Positions 62,856 through 64,000 of a stretch of DNA of 64,000 nucleotides are shown here, piece by piece. Within the stretch, counting starts at the first letter, position 1. Every line of letters starts with the position of its first letter. Origin of the DNA: an uncultured Rhodoferax sp. (lineage in GTDB: Bacteria > Pseudomonadota > Gammaproteobacteria > Burkholderiales > Burkholderiaceae_C); the NCBI RefSeq assembly GCF_946221635.1, contig NZ_CAMIHB010000005.1, positions 1 to 64,000 on the forward strand, in the 5' to 3' direction. Under the pieces are notes generated by a model. It was not told where the DNA came from. It made no database searches and saw nothing but the letters and a program-made list of their open reading frames with translations. A program made the position numbers and the translations under genes.

Positions 62856-63167
62856 ATGTACGCGGTCATAAAAACCGGTGGCAAGCAATATCGCGTTGCT
62901 ACTGGCGAAAAAATTAAAGTAGAACAGATTGCTGCGGACGTAGGCCAAGAGATCGTGATCGACCAGGTTCTGGCAGTCGGCAACGGCGCTGAACTGAAGG
63001 TTGGCACTCCCTTGGTGTCCGGCGCAAAGGTAACAGTCACTGTGGTGGCTCACGGCAAGCACGACAAGGTCAAGATCTTCAAGATGCGTCGTCGCAAGCA
63101 CTATCAGAAACGTCAAGGACACCGTCAGCAGTTCACTGAGCTGCAAATCGGCGCGATTTCCGCTTAA
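62856..63167 (+). CDS. rplU: 50S ribosomal protein L21
   Basis: Ribosomal protein L21 of the large subunit. Start ATG 62856 gives MYAVIKTGGKQYRV, the universal L21 N-terminus; the frame upstream is not coding. 103 residues, exact family length, ending with the basic KMRRRKHYQKRQGHRQQFT block. Divergent from ispB and followed at 12 nt by rpmA. Confidence 0.97.
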   Translation: MYAVIKTGGKQYRVATGEKIKVEQIAADVGQEIVIDQVLAVGNGAELKVGTPLVSGAKVTVTVVAHGKHDKVKIFKMRRRKHYQKRQGHRQQFTELQIGAISA

Positions 63168-63179
63168 GGGGCATAGGTC

Positions 63180-63437
63180 ATGGCACAGAAAAAAGGCGGC
63201 GGCTCTACGCGTAACGGACGTGATTCCAAGCCCAAGATGCTCGGTGTGAAGGCCTTTGGTGGCGAGCTGGTGAGTGCCGGTTCCATCATCGTGCGTCAGC
63301 GCGGCACCAAATTCCACGCTGGCGACAACGTCGGCATGGGCGTGGATCACACCCTGTTTGCACTGGTGGACGGCCACGTGTCGTTTGCGGTCAAGGGCGC
63401 TCTGAACAAGCACACTGTGAGCATTACAGCAGCGTAA
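63180..63437 (+). CDS. rpmA: 50S ribosomal protein L27
   Basis: Ribosomal protein L27, at the peptidyl-transferase centre. The 85-residue sequence is AQKKGGGSTRNGRDSKPKMLGVK…, with the Gly-rich N-terminus needed for tRNA placement. Standard pairing with rplU. Confidence 0.97.
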   Translation: MAQKKGGGSTRNGRDSKPKMLGVKAFGGELVSAGSIIVRQRGTKFHAGDNVGMGVDHTLFALVDGHVSFAVKGALNKHTVSITAA

Positions 63438-63458
63438 TCTGCCCATGCTCCCCCGAGA

Positions 63459-63487
63459 AACCCTGCGCCCTTCGCGCGGGGTTTTTC
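63459..63487 (+). terminator. Rho-independent terminator after rpmA
   Basis: Stem AACCCTGCGC with GCGCGGGGTT (one T·G wobble), 4–5-nt loop, followed by T5. It separates rpmA from obg. Confidence 0.85.
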
Positions 63488-63509
63488 ATTTTTAAACTCG
63501 GAACTTGCC

Positions 63510-64000
63510 ATGAAGTTTGTTGACGAAGCCTACATTGATATCGCCGCAGGAGATGGTGGCAATGGCTGCGTCTCCTTCCGGCACGAGAAGTACAAGGAAT
63601 TTGGTGGCCCGAACGGTGGCGATGGTGGCCGTGGTGGCCATGTGTTCGCCGTGGCGGACCCCAACCTCAATACCCTGGTGGACTATCGCTTTGCGCGCCG
63701 CTACGACGCCAAGCGCGGCGAACACGGCATGGGCTCCGACATGTTCGGTGCGGCGGGCGACGACATCACGCTCAAGATGCCCGTGGGCACCATCATCAGC
63801 GATGCCGAAACCGGCGAAGTGCTGTTTGAGCTGCTCACGCCGGGCGAGGTGATCACCATTGCCAAGGGCGGTGATGGCGGTTTTGGCAATCTGCGCTTCA
63901 AGAGCGCGATCAACCGTGCCCCGCGCCAGAAGACGCCCGGCTGGCCCGGTGAAAAGCGCAACCTTAAGCTCGAACTCAAGGTGCTGGCCGATGTGGGCCT
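63510..64000 (+). CDS. obg: GTPase Obg/CgtA, 5' part
   Basis: Essential ribosome-associated GTPase. From ATG 63510 the frame is open to the right edge (about 163 residues), beginning MKFVDEAYIDIAAGDGGNGC and containing the Gly-rich Obg-fold repeats (GGPNGGDGGRGGHV, KGGDGGFGNLRFKS) with APRQKTPGWPGE. The GTPase domain would lie outside the window. The rplU–rpmA–obg order supports it. Confidence 0.97.
   Translation, partial: MKFVDEAYIDIAAGDGGNGCVSFRHEKYKEFGGPNGGDGGRGGHVFAVADPNLNTLVDYRFARRYDAKRGEHGMGSDMFGAAGDDITLKMPVGTIISDAETGEVLFELLTPGEVITIAKGGDGGFGNLRFKSAINRAPRQKTPGWPGEKRNLKLELKVLADVG

Overview
The window is a GC-rich bacterial chromosome segment, almost certainly from a betaproteobacterium of the Burkholderiales (Comamonadaceae-like, e.g. 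Rhodoferax/Polaromonas/Acidovorax relatives). This rests on gene order (his operon–HIT–tatABC–HtrA; mscL–petABC–sspAB; M23–secA–argJ; pilBCD–coaE–zapD–yacG; ispB–rplU–rpmA–obg) and on the protein sequences; no marker such as 16S rRNA is present, so genus is not claimed.

Layout. 1–5.96 kb: end of the histidine operon (hisB partial, hisHAFIE), a small membrane protein, a HIT protein and the Tat translocase (tatABC). 6–10 kb: an HtrA-type periplasmic protease, a YkgJ-type Cys-cluster protein, Nif3, pdxA and mscL. 10.1–14.3 kb: cytochrome bc1 (petABC), sspA, sspB and tRNA-Thr. 14.3–21.1 kb: a DciA-like protein, M23 peptidase, secA, argJ, a DUF815 ATPase and a MutT-type Nudix hydrolase. 21.2–26.6 kb (minus): pilB-pilC-pilD-coaE-zapD-yacG. 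26.7–30.1 kb (minus): rfbBDAC for dTDP-L-rhamnose. 30.2–31.4 kb (plus): a pseudopilin and a PEP-CTERM protein. 31.4–56.9 kb (minus): a nearly gapless exopolysaccharide cluster led by the LuxR-type regulator EpsA. It continues with EpsB, EpsL, EpsD, EpsE, EpsF, EpsG, exosortase B (XrtB) and EpsI, then flippase, pyruvyltransferase, an FrhB-like iron-sulfur protein, a Wzy-like polymerase, six glycosyltransferases, a secreted WbsX/GH99-like protein, and gmd, fcl and a phosphomannomutase. 57.3–61.5 kb (plus, divergent): galE, an NDP-sugar pyrophosphorylase, manC and a second PEP-CTERM protein. 61.6–64 kb: tRNA-Pro, ispB, rplU, rpmA and the 5' part of obg.

How it works together. The 26.7–61.5 kb block is an exosortase-B/PEP-CTERM exopolysaccharide system of the EpsA–EpsI type. 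The sugar-nucleotide genes predict dTDP-L-rhamnose, GDP-mannose, GDP-L-fucose and UDP-galactose. EpsB would load the first hexose-phosphate on undecaprenyl phosphate, the glycosyltransferases extend the unit, flippase and polymerase export and polymerise it, and EpsE/F/G/L/D form the export route. The pyruvyltransferase suggests an acidic pyruvate substituent. XrtB would process the PEP-CTERM proteins encoded at both flanks.

The two most unusual signals are not genes. (1) A dispersed repeat of about 35 nt with fixed internal spacing occurs in intergenic DNA, at the 3' end of mutT, and inside nif3, rfbD and manC in one and the same reading frame. (2) A 19-nt identical, partly dyadic sequence lies upstream of both PEP-CTERM transcription units, with related dyads elsewhere in the eps region. 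A perfect CRP-type site also lies between epsA and galE.
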